From Atrina japonica (lineage: Eukaryota; Mollusca; Bivalvia; Pterioida; Pinnidae), in contig BROG01000554.1 of assembly GCA_030159075.1 (NCBI GenBank), positions 5,001 to 69,000 on the forward strand: 64,000 bases of DNA, given 5' to 3'. Below the pieces are notes generated by a model, which made no database searches, was not told where the DNA came from, and worked only from the letters and a program-made list of their open reading frames with translations. Positions 1 through 11,395 of this stretch are shown one piece after another (position 1 is the first letter of the stretch; every line of letters starts with the position of its first letter). The position numbers and the translations under genes were made by a program.

Positions 1-92
1 GGATTTCGGTAGGCTACCGACGGACCAAATTCGGTAGGCTACCGACGGAACAAATTCGGTAGGCTACCGACGGACCAAATTCGGTAGACTAA
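1..92. repeat. 25-bp tandem repeat, cut by window edge
   Basis: About 3.5 copies of a 25-bp unit containing tcggtaggctaccga, which is itself nearly palindromic. The array runs off the left edge, so its full length is unknown. Similar ctaccga words occur in the element at 25644-26815, so it may be a terminal piece of a related transposon. Confidence 0.85.
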
Positions 93-1793
93 ATAAATCA
101 GTATGAGAGAATAATAAAGGAAGATAATTACAATATATACAAGTGATTGTTACTAAGGAATCAATGATAGTTAAATAATCAGACACTTTCATTTCATTTA
201 GTATGATTCATAATCATTTAATTAGCAATAATCTAGACTTTACAGATTCAGTTATCTCCCCTTGATTTTAGTGTAGAAAAATAATAATTGCATCTTGATA
301 TGTTTTGCTAAATTTGATTTCTGATTCATTGTTTTCTCCATACAAAGTTAATGACAATCTAAAGGATACAAATAATGAACATGCACATGTATATGTCAAC
401 AAATAAATGTATCTGATTACTTATGAAGTCTGTATGCAATATTGCAAATTATATAAAAAGTTACTTAAAACAGACATACCTTGGAACATCTTTTTTCTGT
501 TGCTTGCAGGTGCCCTTGGATGTTACTGTATGTAAGACTTGGATGCTATGTATGTCTTTGATTATATGCAGTAGAGATGTCTTGATGTGTCCCTAATTGT
601 AAAATCAGTAAATGGATATCAAAGTGAAGGGATGTGATTCCATGATGGTGAAAAAAAGAGAAAAAATACTCATATGTAGGGATTTAATTAAGAATATAAA
701 GATTTTACATATTGCAGTAAAATTTTGAAATGGAGAAATTCCTCAAACTGAAGAAAAATTCTCATCTCTGAAAGTCCAAAGATAATATTTTGTAAACTAT
801 TCACATGATAAAAAGGAGTGCCCATTCAGTGAGTAGTGCTTCAGATTTATGTATAGTAAAACCTCAATGAGCCCAAGACTATAACCTTAACAGTTCTAAA
901 CATTGGGGCTTCTTGTATGCACTTAAGAATCTTAACCACTTAGAACCATACCATCTGTAATTTTAGAGGTTTTACAGGGTGCAGTTCTGACTACCTCAAA
1001 ACCATATATACTGTATATGTATCTAGAGTAGAGCACTCATATTTTAGCATTCTAAGGCAATATAGATATATTAACGCAATCTTAAATTCACGCATAATTT
1101 CATTAGCTTTGTCATGTATACATGTCATGTATACATGGAGAAATTTTAGCGCTGCCCTTGAAATAGCACAATGACTTTAACGTGAAATGCGCTAATATTA
1201 GAATACCACTAAAATACGTACACATACAGTAATTATTTATAATTAGCGCTGAAATGAACTTAAATTTTCATAAATCAGAAGATTTTGTGTTTCTTGAGAA
1301 GGAGAATAATTGCCATGGTGGAATTGCATACACACGTTTAGTTTATAATTCTAACTTTGAATTATTTATGATATTTTTCAATGTTTTAATAGAACAGGAC
1401 CGAATGATTTATTTGAAACATCAAGAAATTCAGCCCATAAAAATTCAAATAATAAATTGTTTACAACAGTACGTAGCATTTAAAACAACAAAAAATCAGT
1501 TTGAAACATCTACAAATTTGATGCAATGAACATGATTTACCAGAATTCTACTGTAATTAGCCCTACTTTGACATCCAATGTTGATATTTAAAGTCGAGTG
1601 CCTGAGTGCTTTTTATATCCCCACTAAGAATGTTTCACCATCAGCTATACAGATACAATGAGTGCAATCAATTTGTTAGCTGAGCTATGGACTTACAATG
1701 TCAATGTAATGCATCATACAGCATACCTGGTATGTATAACGTGCCACAACCTTTACAAATCTAGTGTTTTGTCCAATATGCTAACTGGTAAAT
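93..1793. other. Intergenic, no gene seen
   Basis: AT-rich sequence without a supportable exon. The 91-codon open frame at 1254-1529 has AT-driven composition, no recognisable domain and no splice context. A short direct repeat of catgtatacatg lies near 1114-1137. Confidence 0.6.
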
Positions 1794-1945
1794 CTGGGAT
1801 CCGTTTTACGAAAGGTCTTAAGTCATAAATTCTAAGTCTTAGTCCTGATTGTCATGGGACTGCCCAATCAGTGATGTGTTGCCATGGTATTTAGGACTAA
1901 AAGTTAGGACTTAGGACTTAGGACCATTTGTAAAATGGGTCCCAG
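1794..1945. mobile_element. 152-bp foldback MITE
   Basis: The first ~31 bp (starting ctgggatccgttttac) are the near-perfect reverse complement of the last ~31 bp (ending aaaatgggtcccag). There is no coding capacity. This is the shape of a non-autonomous DNA transposon; the superfamily cannot be assigned. Confidence 0.75.
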
Positions 1946-2049
1946 GTCCCCACATCATCTACTAGTAAGGAGCACATTACATGTATATATAGTAGGAGTA
2001 CCAGATCTGTCTGGGAATTGAGCTATTAACCATGCTTAAGTTTCTACTT

Positions 2050-2082
2050 CCCCCCCCCCCTCCCCCCCCAAAAAAAAAAAAA
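2050..2082. repeat. Poly-C / poly-A homopolymer run
   Basis: Nearly uninterrupted C tract followed by an A tract. Length is likely unstable and error-prone in sequencing. Confidence 0.9.
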
Positions 2083-2146
2083 TCATGAATACTAATGCTT
2101 AGAATTACACACACATTTCTTACCTCTTAATTTTTTGCATGATTGT

Positions 2147-2220
2147 ATCAGCGATATATAAAGCTAATAATATTAATAATATTAGTAATATTAGCTTTAT
2201 TAGCTTTATATATCGCTGAT
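2147..2220. repeat. 74-bp AT-rich perfect-arm hairpin
   Basis: The 22-bp left arm (starting atcagcgatatataaa) is repeated exactly in inverted orientation at 2199-2220; the loop is attaata-type repeats. Probably a tiny foldback element. Confidence 0.8.
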
Positions 2221-2581
2221 TGTAATTGGATCAAAAATTGACACATTGACCTATATTTGTACAAATTATCTCCCTTGTTTAAATTAATCATCTAACCAAT
2301 GAGCATGTTTTGAAAACCAGGCTAACTAGTTGCTGAATAAATGGAACAGATTATGAATACACATGACCATTTCTCATCAATATATATATCATAATGATTT
2401 GTGCCACTATGTGGCAGCAACATAAAGCCACAATGTTGTAGTGTGATAATTTTTGTATGTAAATCAGTACTTTTCTATTGTGAAAGGTATACATGTATTA
2501 TGGCAGCATCTTATGATGCTATTAAATATACTTTTTATTCTTGTAATTTCTTTTTGCACTTATATCTCTTGGTGCTAATTA

Positions 2582-2669
2582 TGACACTTTCTTGTGGTGC
2601 TATTCTGTGGCACTATCTTGTGGCTTATCTATTTTATGGCACTATCTTGTGTTGCTATTTTGTGGAAGA
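2582..2669 (+). repeat. Minisatellite, left fragment
   Basis: Degenerate copies of a unit like cttgtggtgctattttgtgg. The same unit resumes at 4823, so the array was split by the element at 2675-4731. Confidence 0.75.
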
Positions 2670-2674
2670 TTTCT

Positions 2675-4731
2675 AGTCGTTTCGGCCTTTCCCTCGTTCG
2701 GTCCTTGATAAATTTGGACCCTAGTAGGTTCGGCCCCAAGTAGTTTGACCCTTAGTCGTTTCGGCCCGAGTTTAATTATTTGTGTATTAATAAGTGACTC
2801 TTAGACATTCTTATTTGAATTTAGAGTGTATTAATAAGTGTCTGAATTACTCTTAGACATTCTTAGCCAATTTTTGGAACTATTTAGTGTTTGAATATTT
2901 ATTTATTAATCTTAGACATTCTTAGCCTATTTTCGGAATTTTTATAAATAAAAAATTATAGTAGGTTAAATAATTATGATGTAGACAACTCTCTAAACCC
3001 AGGTAAATAATCAAATGAGAATTAAGTCAATCAAAAACTTTTTTATTTAAATACATGTCATGTCATTAGCGAAGTAATGAGCACTAGACAAGCACTAAAC
3101 AACAGTAAAGACTAAACAACTAAACATAATAACAGTTTCATAAATAATATAATATTTACAGTCCAGTCCTTCTCATCAGTCCAGTCCAGCACTATAACAC
3201 TATCACTATCACTTTCTCCGGAATTAACACGTAATTCACTATCACTCGTCCGGTCTGGGAACAGCTGGCGCGACCACCTGTCCTACTCTACGCAGAAAAA
3301 GGGTATAACGGGTTCCATTATTGTGTTAAATTTTGCCTGGTCCCTAAGCTGAAACTCATGGAGGACAGACTACCCCTTATCATACACAATGTCCATGTAA
3401 ATCTCTGGAAATTATTATAAATATTTATATCTTGATCTGAGATGAAGAGACATAATATAGGCTATTTTTCATTTATATACTTATATGTAAAATTTTGAAT
3501 AAAATATTTCTTAAACTAAACATACACAATTTTCTCAACATTTTCACTTTACATGAATTACATGCACAATACAGTTGAACAAAAATACTATAATACACAT
3601 ATATTTAGATTTAATTCTAAATTATTTACCATTATTTTAACTTTTTTTCCAAATACGTTTCTAGAGGAAATAATCTATATAAGCTAAGAATTATCGAAAT
3701 GATTTAATAGTGGCTTACAATGTATCTTAAGATAAGACTTAATCAACTGCGTTACGCCAAGTAAGTTATGATAAATTTTAGGAGCTTGCCAATTAATAAC
3801 TTAAGCATATCTTAATTTCTATCAAAGTAAACGTCATTGAAAAATCTTAGTGAAAGGGGTCCTGCTTCTTTATATTCTATAATGCTACACCAGAAATTAA
3901 CTAATATAAGAATAATACAGACTACGTTCTTTGTACAAGATTGTATCCTTAATAGTTAAAGCAATATGAGCTGCAATTTTCCTGCTGAACTTTTTTTTTA
4001 CGAAAATGTTATAGAAAAATATTATTTCCTACTAAAATGACAAGAAATATCATGGTTTCCGTTAAGAAGCCTTAATCGAAGCAAAATTGAACTATCGTCG
4101 TCCTGTACAAAAATTGAACCACTATATATTCCTTAAAAGATAAATCTTTTTGTTTAACAAAAATGAATGATTTTCTTAAAATCTTACAAGTTCATAAAGG
4201 GTTTAAATTACATACAGACTAAGCATACTAGCAGGTTTTTTGCAGCGAAATAAAATACTAGAAAATACAGCTCATGTTGCTTTAATTAATTTTTAACATA
4301 TTAACTATATAAAGGTGACATGCAACTTATAAAAACTTACCTGACATCGTGATGACTTGGAGATCAGGAAATACATGTATAATTTGGGAAAGAGAACTCG
4401 CCTTTTATGACACTGACGCCAATTATCGTCTCATCATTTATTTCTCTTCATTTTCTATGTTGACTCTGATTTGCCTTATTATAATCTCATCATTAAATTT
4501 GTACCCTTTGGTAAATGGTCGATTAATTATCTTAATTAACGTAAACTTTGATGTCGAAGATAGGGGACACACACCATTTCCAAAAACAACAACGCAGAAA
4601 TTACAGTAACAAACACATTTATTAAAACAACAGTAATTAATAAGTCAGGCCGAAACGACTAGGTATCTAAGGCCGAATCTCGCTAGGGCCGAACATATTT
4701 AGGGCCGAGCGTAGAAAAGGCCGAAACGACT
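2675..4731. mobile_element. 2.06-kb element with composite terminal inverted repeats
   Basis: Starts agtcgtttcggcc and ends ggccgaaacgact. About 90-100 bp at each end consist of irregularly spaced ttcggcc-type words in inverted orientation (2675-2775 and 4644-4731). The interior is AT-rich. A minus-strand stretch near 3230-3420 reads as protein-like sequence for about 40 codons with one stop, but I recognise no transposase. It sits inside a minisatellite. A shorter relative with the same kind of ends lies at 12049-12546. Confidence 0.75.
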
Positions 4732-4749
4732 TGCTACCTTGTGGAACTA

Positions 4750-4773
4750 CCCCCCCCCCCCCCCCCCCCCCCC

Positions 4774-4822
<49 letters not shown>
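4750..4822. repeat. ~73-bp poly-C tract
   Basis: C homopolymer with a single A. It directly precedes the resumed minisatellite. Proline-rich open frames over it are artefacts of this tract. Confidence 0.95.
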
Positions 4823-5106
4823 TTGTGGTGCTATATTTTGTGTGGCCTATTTTGTGCTATCTTGTGGTGCAATTTTGTGGAACTATCTTGTGGTGCTGTT
4901 TGTGTAATTATTGTGGTGCTAATTTGTGGCACTATCTTGTGCTGCTATATTTGTGTGGCCTATTTCATGCTATCTTGTGGTGCAGTTTTGTGGCACTATC
5001 TTGTGGTGCTGTTTGAGTCATATAATTGTGTGGTACTATTTGGGACACTATCTTGTGGTGCTATTTTGTGGCACTATCTTGTAGTGTTATTCTGACACTA
5101 TTTTGT
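4823..5106 (+). repeat. Minisatellite, right fragment
   Basis: About a dozen degenerate copies of cttgtggtgctattttgtgg-like units, continuing the array seen at 2582-2669. Confidence 0.85.
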
Positions 5107-5553
5107 TCATCGATATATTGAGTTGTTTTCATAATGAAATAGCTTTTTTGCTTAAGTTATAATAAGCCTATTAATCATTTTTAAATCATTTTACTTTTTC
5201 TTTATCGTCGACCGATATGGCGATAAGAACATCTACTTTCAGTCAATTTTATCCTAACAGGATTCACGTTTGATATAAACATAAAGGTCTATATAGAAAG
5301 AAAGAGAGATAGAAAATAGGCAGAGAGAGCGGATGGATTTAGGCGATTTTTTAAGCAAAGTGAAAGTAGAAGTCCTGCAAATCTAAATTTCTACTGCATC
5401 GTCTGCAGTACAGTAGTGCAACAAACAAAAATAGTTTGCAACTTCATGTACCCCTTGCGATCATATCACTTTCTTACCTTTGGGTTCGTCAAAGTGGAGC
5501 TCTTATCTAAAGAGGTAAGGAAAGGATATGATTGGCGACACGAGCCAATTGGC
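5107..5553. other. Intergenic, no gene seen
   Basis: No supportable exon. A purine-rich agagaga stretch lies near 5297-5330. It ends at the outer edge of the large inverted repeat. Confidence 0.6.
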
Positions 5554-7232
5554 GGGAAGGTATAATGACCTGAGGGGTATAAAGACCTGAGTTGACCTGG
5601 GGACGATTTTCTTCGTCTAGATACAATATTTTACGATACCGATGCCTGGGCGTAATTTTTACGTACTCAAAGAAGGATTTAGCGCGGAATTTGTGTGGTT
5701 TAATGCTTTGAATTTAACGAAAATCACAAAATAAACCGGAAATCGGCGCTCGCAATCGAAATGACCTGGGGTATTTTGAACGTAGATTTTCGGCTTAATT
5801 AAATGAAAATCGGTGGTATCAATGAACAGTTGTCTAGTAAGGACTTCGAAATATCATATTCTTATCTAAATTTTGTAGTATTATTCGCCACTCCACCGTT
5901 ATAGCACTCATCTGATGAGCCGGTTAGGGGTATAATGACCTGGGGAATCGGGCTCGGCCCAGTTTGTATAACTGATACGGTCTTACACCTAACCCGAATC
6001 AGATTAGCTGGTTTTTATGTAGATTAGATGATAAGGATTAAAATGAAATAAACCATAGAATTAACAATACATACCCATACTAGATAAAAAAAAAAAAAAT
6101 GGCGAAAATAAATAGATTTAGACAATGGCAAAAAAATTAATTGATGAGTTAATATCAGAAATTGTTTTAAATTTTCAAGAAGAAAAAAAAATATTTTTGG
6201 AATATTTGTTTTAATATCTTACAACAATGAACAAACATTGAGGATTCTAGAACTGTTGTCTGTAACTAAAAAAAATCATGTATATGGTAACTATGACAAC
6301 TTTAAAAGGAAACAAAGTGAATAAGTAATAAAATTATTGGTAAAATGTGATTTTAACTAAAACCAAGCAATATCCTATCACATTACAATTTAAATGGTTG
6401 AAAATTTAAAACCAAAAATCCTAAAAATTTTCAATTAAAATTGATACAGTTCAAAGATTCTGAAAATCATTTTTTTACTGCAGTTTAATTAATCTTAAAA
6501 TTTTAGCATTAGAGCAAGATAAAAAATGTTTCTTTTAAATCCAGGACAACTTGACCTTTATTAATCAAATTTATTTTTATTGAAAAAGTTAAATAGATTT
6601 TGATATTTAAGTAAATTATAGCTGTTAACATGAAATAAACTCCATTAACAGGTCAGAAGCTCAGGTAACAAGAGGAAAATTTAATTTCGAAGAATTACCT
6701 TTTCTTTTCAATGTTTCACAACAAACTATCATAGAATCAAAGAATTACATTTTCTTTTCAATGTTTCAAACAAAATGTCATATATTAAACATGAAACAGA
6801 AAACAATTTATTTCTTGCTTGCTACATGGGACCTTTATCTGTACTATACTGTAATAAGAAAAATAAAGAAGTGAATTCCATCATATTACCACTTAAATGG
6901 AATTTTACTAATTTTTATTCTAGCTGTCAGTATTCATTTTTGCTGTTAGTATTACCAAAAGTAAAAAAAAAATTGTCCTAATCAAATACAATGTACATTA
7001 TGAGTAAATAAATCTGGGTCTTTCAAGTATTTCTGAAAGTGAAATAACTGCAGTGGCAGGAAGGAAATGTACCCTAAAGATAAAAATTTAAAAGGAAAAA
7101 TTTTAAAATCTATGTTAATTAAAATAAAATTTCTTTAACAAATTGAAAATTTATTATACTTTGTATCAATTAAGTGAAAATCATCAATATTTATAACGTC
7201 ATTTAATTTTTTTATGAATGATATGATTGTCA
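5554..7232 (+). repeat. Left arm of giant inverted repeat
   Basis: Pairs with 9970-11123 in inverted orientation. The outer ~460 bp (5554-6015) match the outer ~455 bp of the right arm at high identity; the inner part matches with more indels, for example caggacaacttgacc at about 6542 and its complement near 10170. Internal tataatgacctg words recur near both ends. No long open frame. Confidence 0.85.
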
Positions 7233-7244
7233 AGAAACCAACAC

Positions 7245-8896
7245 AATGAAATACATACATACCTACCTACCAACATACATACACACTTGCATCCACACAT
7301 AGTCACATACACTTCCACACACACACATATCCATCCACACCTACAGCCATACATTCACACACATACATAAATCACACATTCATACACACATACATCCACA
7401 CAAACACATAGATTAACACATCCACACATGCATAAATATACATACATACATACTTACATATATACAAACATGCATGCATATATACATACATAAGAACATA
7501 ACTACATACATACATACATGCATAAATGTGTGTATGTATATTTTTTGGTATGTTTGTGTACATGGATATGTGGACATTTAGGTAGTATGTATGTGTATGG
7601 ATGGATGTATGTGTGTATGTACAACCTATATGTTAATGTGTGTGTGTGTGGATGCATGTATGTATGTATGTATCTATGTATGTTTGCTTGTATGTATGCA
7701 TGTATGTATACATGTATGTATGTATGATGTATGTATGTATGTTTGTATGTATGTATGTATGTGTGTTAACATATGTGCTTGTGTGGGTATATGTGTGTAT
7801 TATGTTAGTAGGTAGTTATGTATGTTTATAGATGGATGGAGGTGTATGTGTAGCTTATATGTTAATGTGTGTTATGTGTGTGTGGATGGATGTAGGTACA
7901 TGCATGTAGGCCAATGTATGTGTGGATGTATGTTATTGTATGTATGTATATATGGATGGATGTGCATTTAATACATACATACATATATTAACACATACAT
8001 ACATATATATATTATATATATACATACATACATACATACATCCATACATACATACACATTCAAATACATCAACATATACACAGATGCATACATATATCCA
8101 TACATACATCCACACACACATACTTTTTTATCTACTAACATAGATCCACCTTCATCCATATACACATCTGTATATACAAACATATACATCCACATTCCAA
8201 CATTTATATCCACACAGACATACAATAACACACATATGTATGTCTTGATGTATGTATGTATGTATGTGTTAATGTATGTATGTATGTATGTGTTAATGTA
8301 TGTATGTATGTATGTATGTATTTTTATGTATATATGGATATCTTATTATGTGTGTATGGATTTATGTATGTGTGTATATCGTGATGGATGTGTGTTTGTA
8401 TAGATGTATATGTGTATGTTTATGAATGGATGAATGTGTGGATGTAGGCATGTGAATGTTAATTTGTGTGTGGATATGTTAATGTACATGTATGTGTGTG
8501 CTTGGATGTGTGGATCTAAGTGTATTTGTATGGATGTATGTGTATTTTGATGTATGTATTTTTATGTATGTGTGGATATGTTAATATATGAATACATATG
8601 GATGTAGTTCTGAATATGTGTATGAACGGATGAATTTGCGTGTGAGTATGTGGATGTAGGTGTGTATATATGTTTTGATGTATGTATGTGGATGAGTATG
8701 TATGTGTGTATGTATGTATTTTTGATGTACGTGTGGATGTTAATATATGAGTGTGTATGTATGGATGTGTGGATCTAAGGGTAAGTGTGTTTGTTTCAAT
8801 AGTTAGATAGACTGATAGATTAACAGATAGAGAGACTGACAGAATGATAAACAGAGAGATAGATAAAGTCATAGATAGTTGTATCCAGATCTACAA

Positions 8897-8931
<35 letters not shown>

Positions 8932-8940
8932 TAGATATAT
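7245..8940. repeat. TATG/CATA microsatellite complex in the loop
   Basis: Alternating blocks of CATA-type (7245-7520, 7970-8240) and TATG-type (7520-7970, 8240-8780) tetranucleotides, then a GATA block (8780-8940). Because blocks alternate in strand sense, the loop is itself largely self-complementary. Met/Tyr/Val/Cys- and His/Thr-rich open frames here are shadows of the repeat. Confidence 0.95.
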
Positions 8941-9969
8941 ACCGTAGTTAGATAAATCAATTTTTAAAATAAATATACAAATATTTTTCGTTACAAACAA
9001 AAATACTAGAATTTATATCCAATGAAATATTATCTGCTTTCCTCTCTAATTTAAACAAGAAAAAATAAAATATTTTTGTCAAGAAGTGAAATGACTTTGA
9101 AAGCAAATAGATGTAACAAAATAACAAAATAATTAAGTACAGTGTAATCTTGTTCTGTTTAAATTGGATGGGTTAACTCAGACTTGATAACCTTGAAAAA
9201 TTTTAATAGATTTTTCAGTATCATGGGGGAGACTCTAATAGTAAGAATTAATAGTAAAATTTTCATGGGGGAGATTTGCATTTTTCTTGAAGAAATTATA
9301 AAAAATTTACATAAAAAATAGGGTGTCTCCCTATTAATGGGGAAGACTTGGCAAGTATGTGAGTTTAAATTCAAGATATGTCAAAGTTGAACAGCCAGCC
9401 TAATTTTTATGGATAGAATAATACATTGTATGTTAATTGAAATCTCAAGTTTTCTTGAATATGGTAGATTAACCCCTGCATGGTAATTTAATTCCAGGGT
9501 TAAAAATCAAAGGAATCATCCAACTTGAAGGTAAATTACCCCCCCCCCCCCCCCTTAGTTTATTTAAAAAATGTAATCTAATGAAAGGGGGATCTTGCAT
9601 ATATAACATCAGGTAAGATGGTCAAAATATCAGAATTTCTCAATCTCAAAATAGAGAGGGAAGTGTGTGTGTGTGTGTGGGGGGGGGGGACCATAGGCAA
9701 CTACCATGGTAATTTACCCCCTACAATCTCTCAAATGCTTTTATTAGTGTTGATTAGATGTTTCTATTAGAATGTAGTTCTTTACACCTATAAAACACCC
9801 AATATTCACAAATTTTGGCCCCTTGGCCTTTATCAAGTGAAAGACAACAATATCTTTATTAGTTACATAGTATTAAGACTTACTGAGACGATATAAAAAA
9901 TTATCTTATTTTTCTATTTAAAAATATAATAGTCTAAAAGTTTGAAACCCACCAAAACCAGGCAGTTAC
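8941..9969. other. Loop sequence without left-arm counterpart
   Basis: About 1 kb of AT-rich DNA between microsatellite and right arm. It contains a poly-C run near 9540-9554 and a (TG)n/poly-G run near 9664-9689. No gene seen. It may be a later insertion into one arm. Confidence 0.6.
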
Positions 9970-11123
9970 TTGACAATCAAATCATTCATAAAAAATAAAT
10001 TATATATTCTAATTAAATATGCTTTCAAATTTTGCCATTTAATGTTTTGTTCTTAGGGTACATTTCCTTCCTGTTACCACTGCATTTGTTTCACTTTGTT
10101 ACCTGTTGTAATTTACTTAAATTCTGAAATTTATTTAACTTTTCCCCCAAAACAAATATGATTAATGGAGGTCAAGTTGTCCTACATTGAATAAACCATA
10201 CTATTATAATTATTAAGATTCATAAAACCACAGTAAAAAGAAATTCAGAATCTTTTAACTGTATCAATTTTAATTGAAAATTTCTTGGATTTTGGCTTTT
10301 AATTTTCAAGTATTTCAATTGTAATGCAATAGAATATTCACATGAACTTTTCGTCAATACCAAATTTTACCTTAAATTTTTTTTTAAATATTCACTTTAT
10401 CTTCCTTTAAAAACATTACATTCTGGTAACAAGAAACAACTGGAATCAATTATGGCCTTTTATTAAGTTGCCATGTTTACCATATATATCATAATTTTTA
10501 AATTACAAATACAGTACAGTTTTTTTTCATTTTCATTGCAAAAGTAAGACAATTTCTGATACCGACTTAATTATTATTATTATTATTATTTTTTTTTTTT
10601 TTTTTGTTGGTAAAAATACTTATTTTCAACTTAATCAGTTGTTAAACCTTGTTATCTTTTGTACAAAACGACCAGCTAATCTGATTCGGGTTAGGTGTAA
10701 GACCGTATCAGTTATACAAACTGGGCCGAGCCCGATTCCCCAGGTCATTATACCCCTAACCGGCTCATCAGATAAGTGCTATAACGGTGGAGCGGCGAAT
10801 ATTACTACAAAATTTAGATAATAATATGATATTTCGAAGTCCTAACTAGACAACTGTACATTGATACCACCGATTTTCATTTAATTAAGCCGAAAATCTA
10901 CGTTCAAAATACCCCAGGTCATTTCGATTGCGAGCGCCGATTTCCGGTTTATTTCGTGATTTTCATTAAATTCAAAGCATTAAACCACACAAATTCCGCG
11001 CTAAATCCTTCTTTGAGTACGTAAAAATTACGCCCAGGCATCGTTAAATATTGTATCTAGACGAAGAAAATCGTCCCCAGGTCAACTCAGATCTTTATAC
11101 CCCTCAGGTCATTATACCTTCCC
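9970..11123 (-). repeat. Right arm of giant inverted repeat
   Basis: Reverse complement of the left arm; the outer edge reads cattataccttccc against gggaaggtataatg on the left. It includes an ATT/poly-T run near 10571-10604. The arm ends 149 bp upstream of the WDR91 start codon, so it may overlap the promoter or 5' UTR. Confidence 0.85.
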
Positions 11124-11272
11124 CAAACCAATGGAGGACACAGAATATACAACAATTTGCGGGTTCAATATACACGTAAGACTTCGTCATGTGACAGGAG
11201 TACGGAAACCAGATTAGACATTCTTTCGTATTACCTTGGGACTTTTCGTACGATTTTGTAGCCTTATCGGAA

Positions 11273-11395
11273 ATGGCGACTGCTACAGGAAGAATAGACG
11301 AACTCGTCAAAGACTATTTACTTTATCGTGGGTTTACATCATCTGTCAAAGCGTTCGAAGCGGAATTGAAAAATGATAAAGAAATTGGACTTAGG
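11273..11395 (+). CDS. WDR91: WDR91 exon 1 (residues 1-41)
   Basis: Encodes the N-terminal [13 protein letters not shown]...[14 protein letters not shown] segment typical of WDR91 and LisH-like N-termini. Ends in phase 0 at donor gtaata. Confidence 0.95.

Noticed and set aside
4349..4609. 86-residue hydrophobic frame inside the 2.06-kb element
   Set aside because: AT-rich composition explains the hydrophobic run; no homologous motif.
4739..5095. Proline-rich proteins in two frames
   Set aside because: Produced by the poly-C tract and the following minisatellite.
7372..8872. Several Met/Tyr/Val/Cys- or His/Thr-rich frames
   Set aside because: Translations of TATG/CATA microsatellite blocks on either strand.
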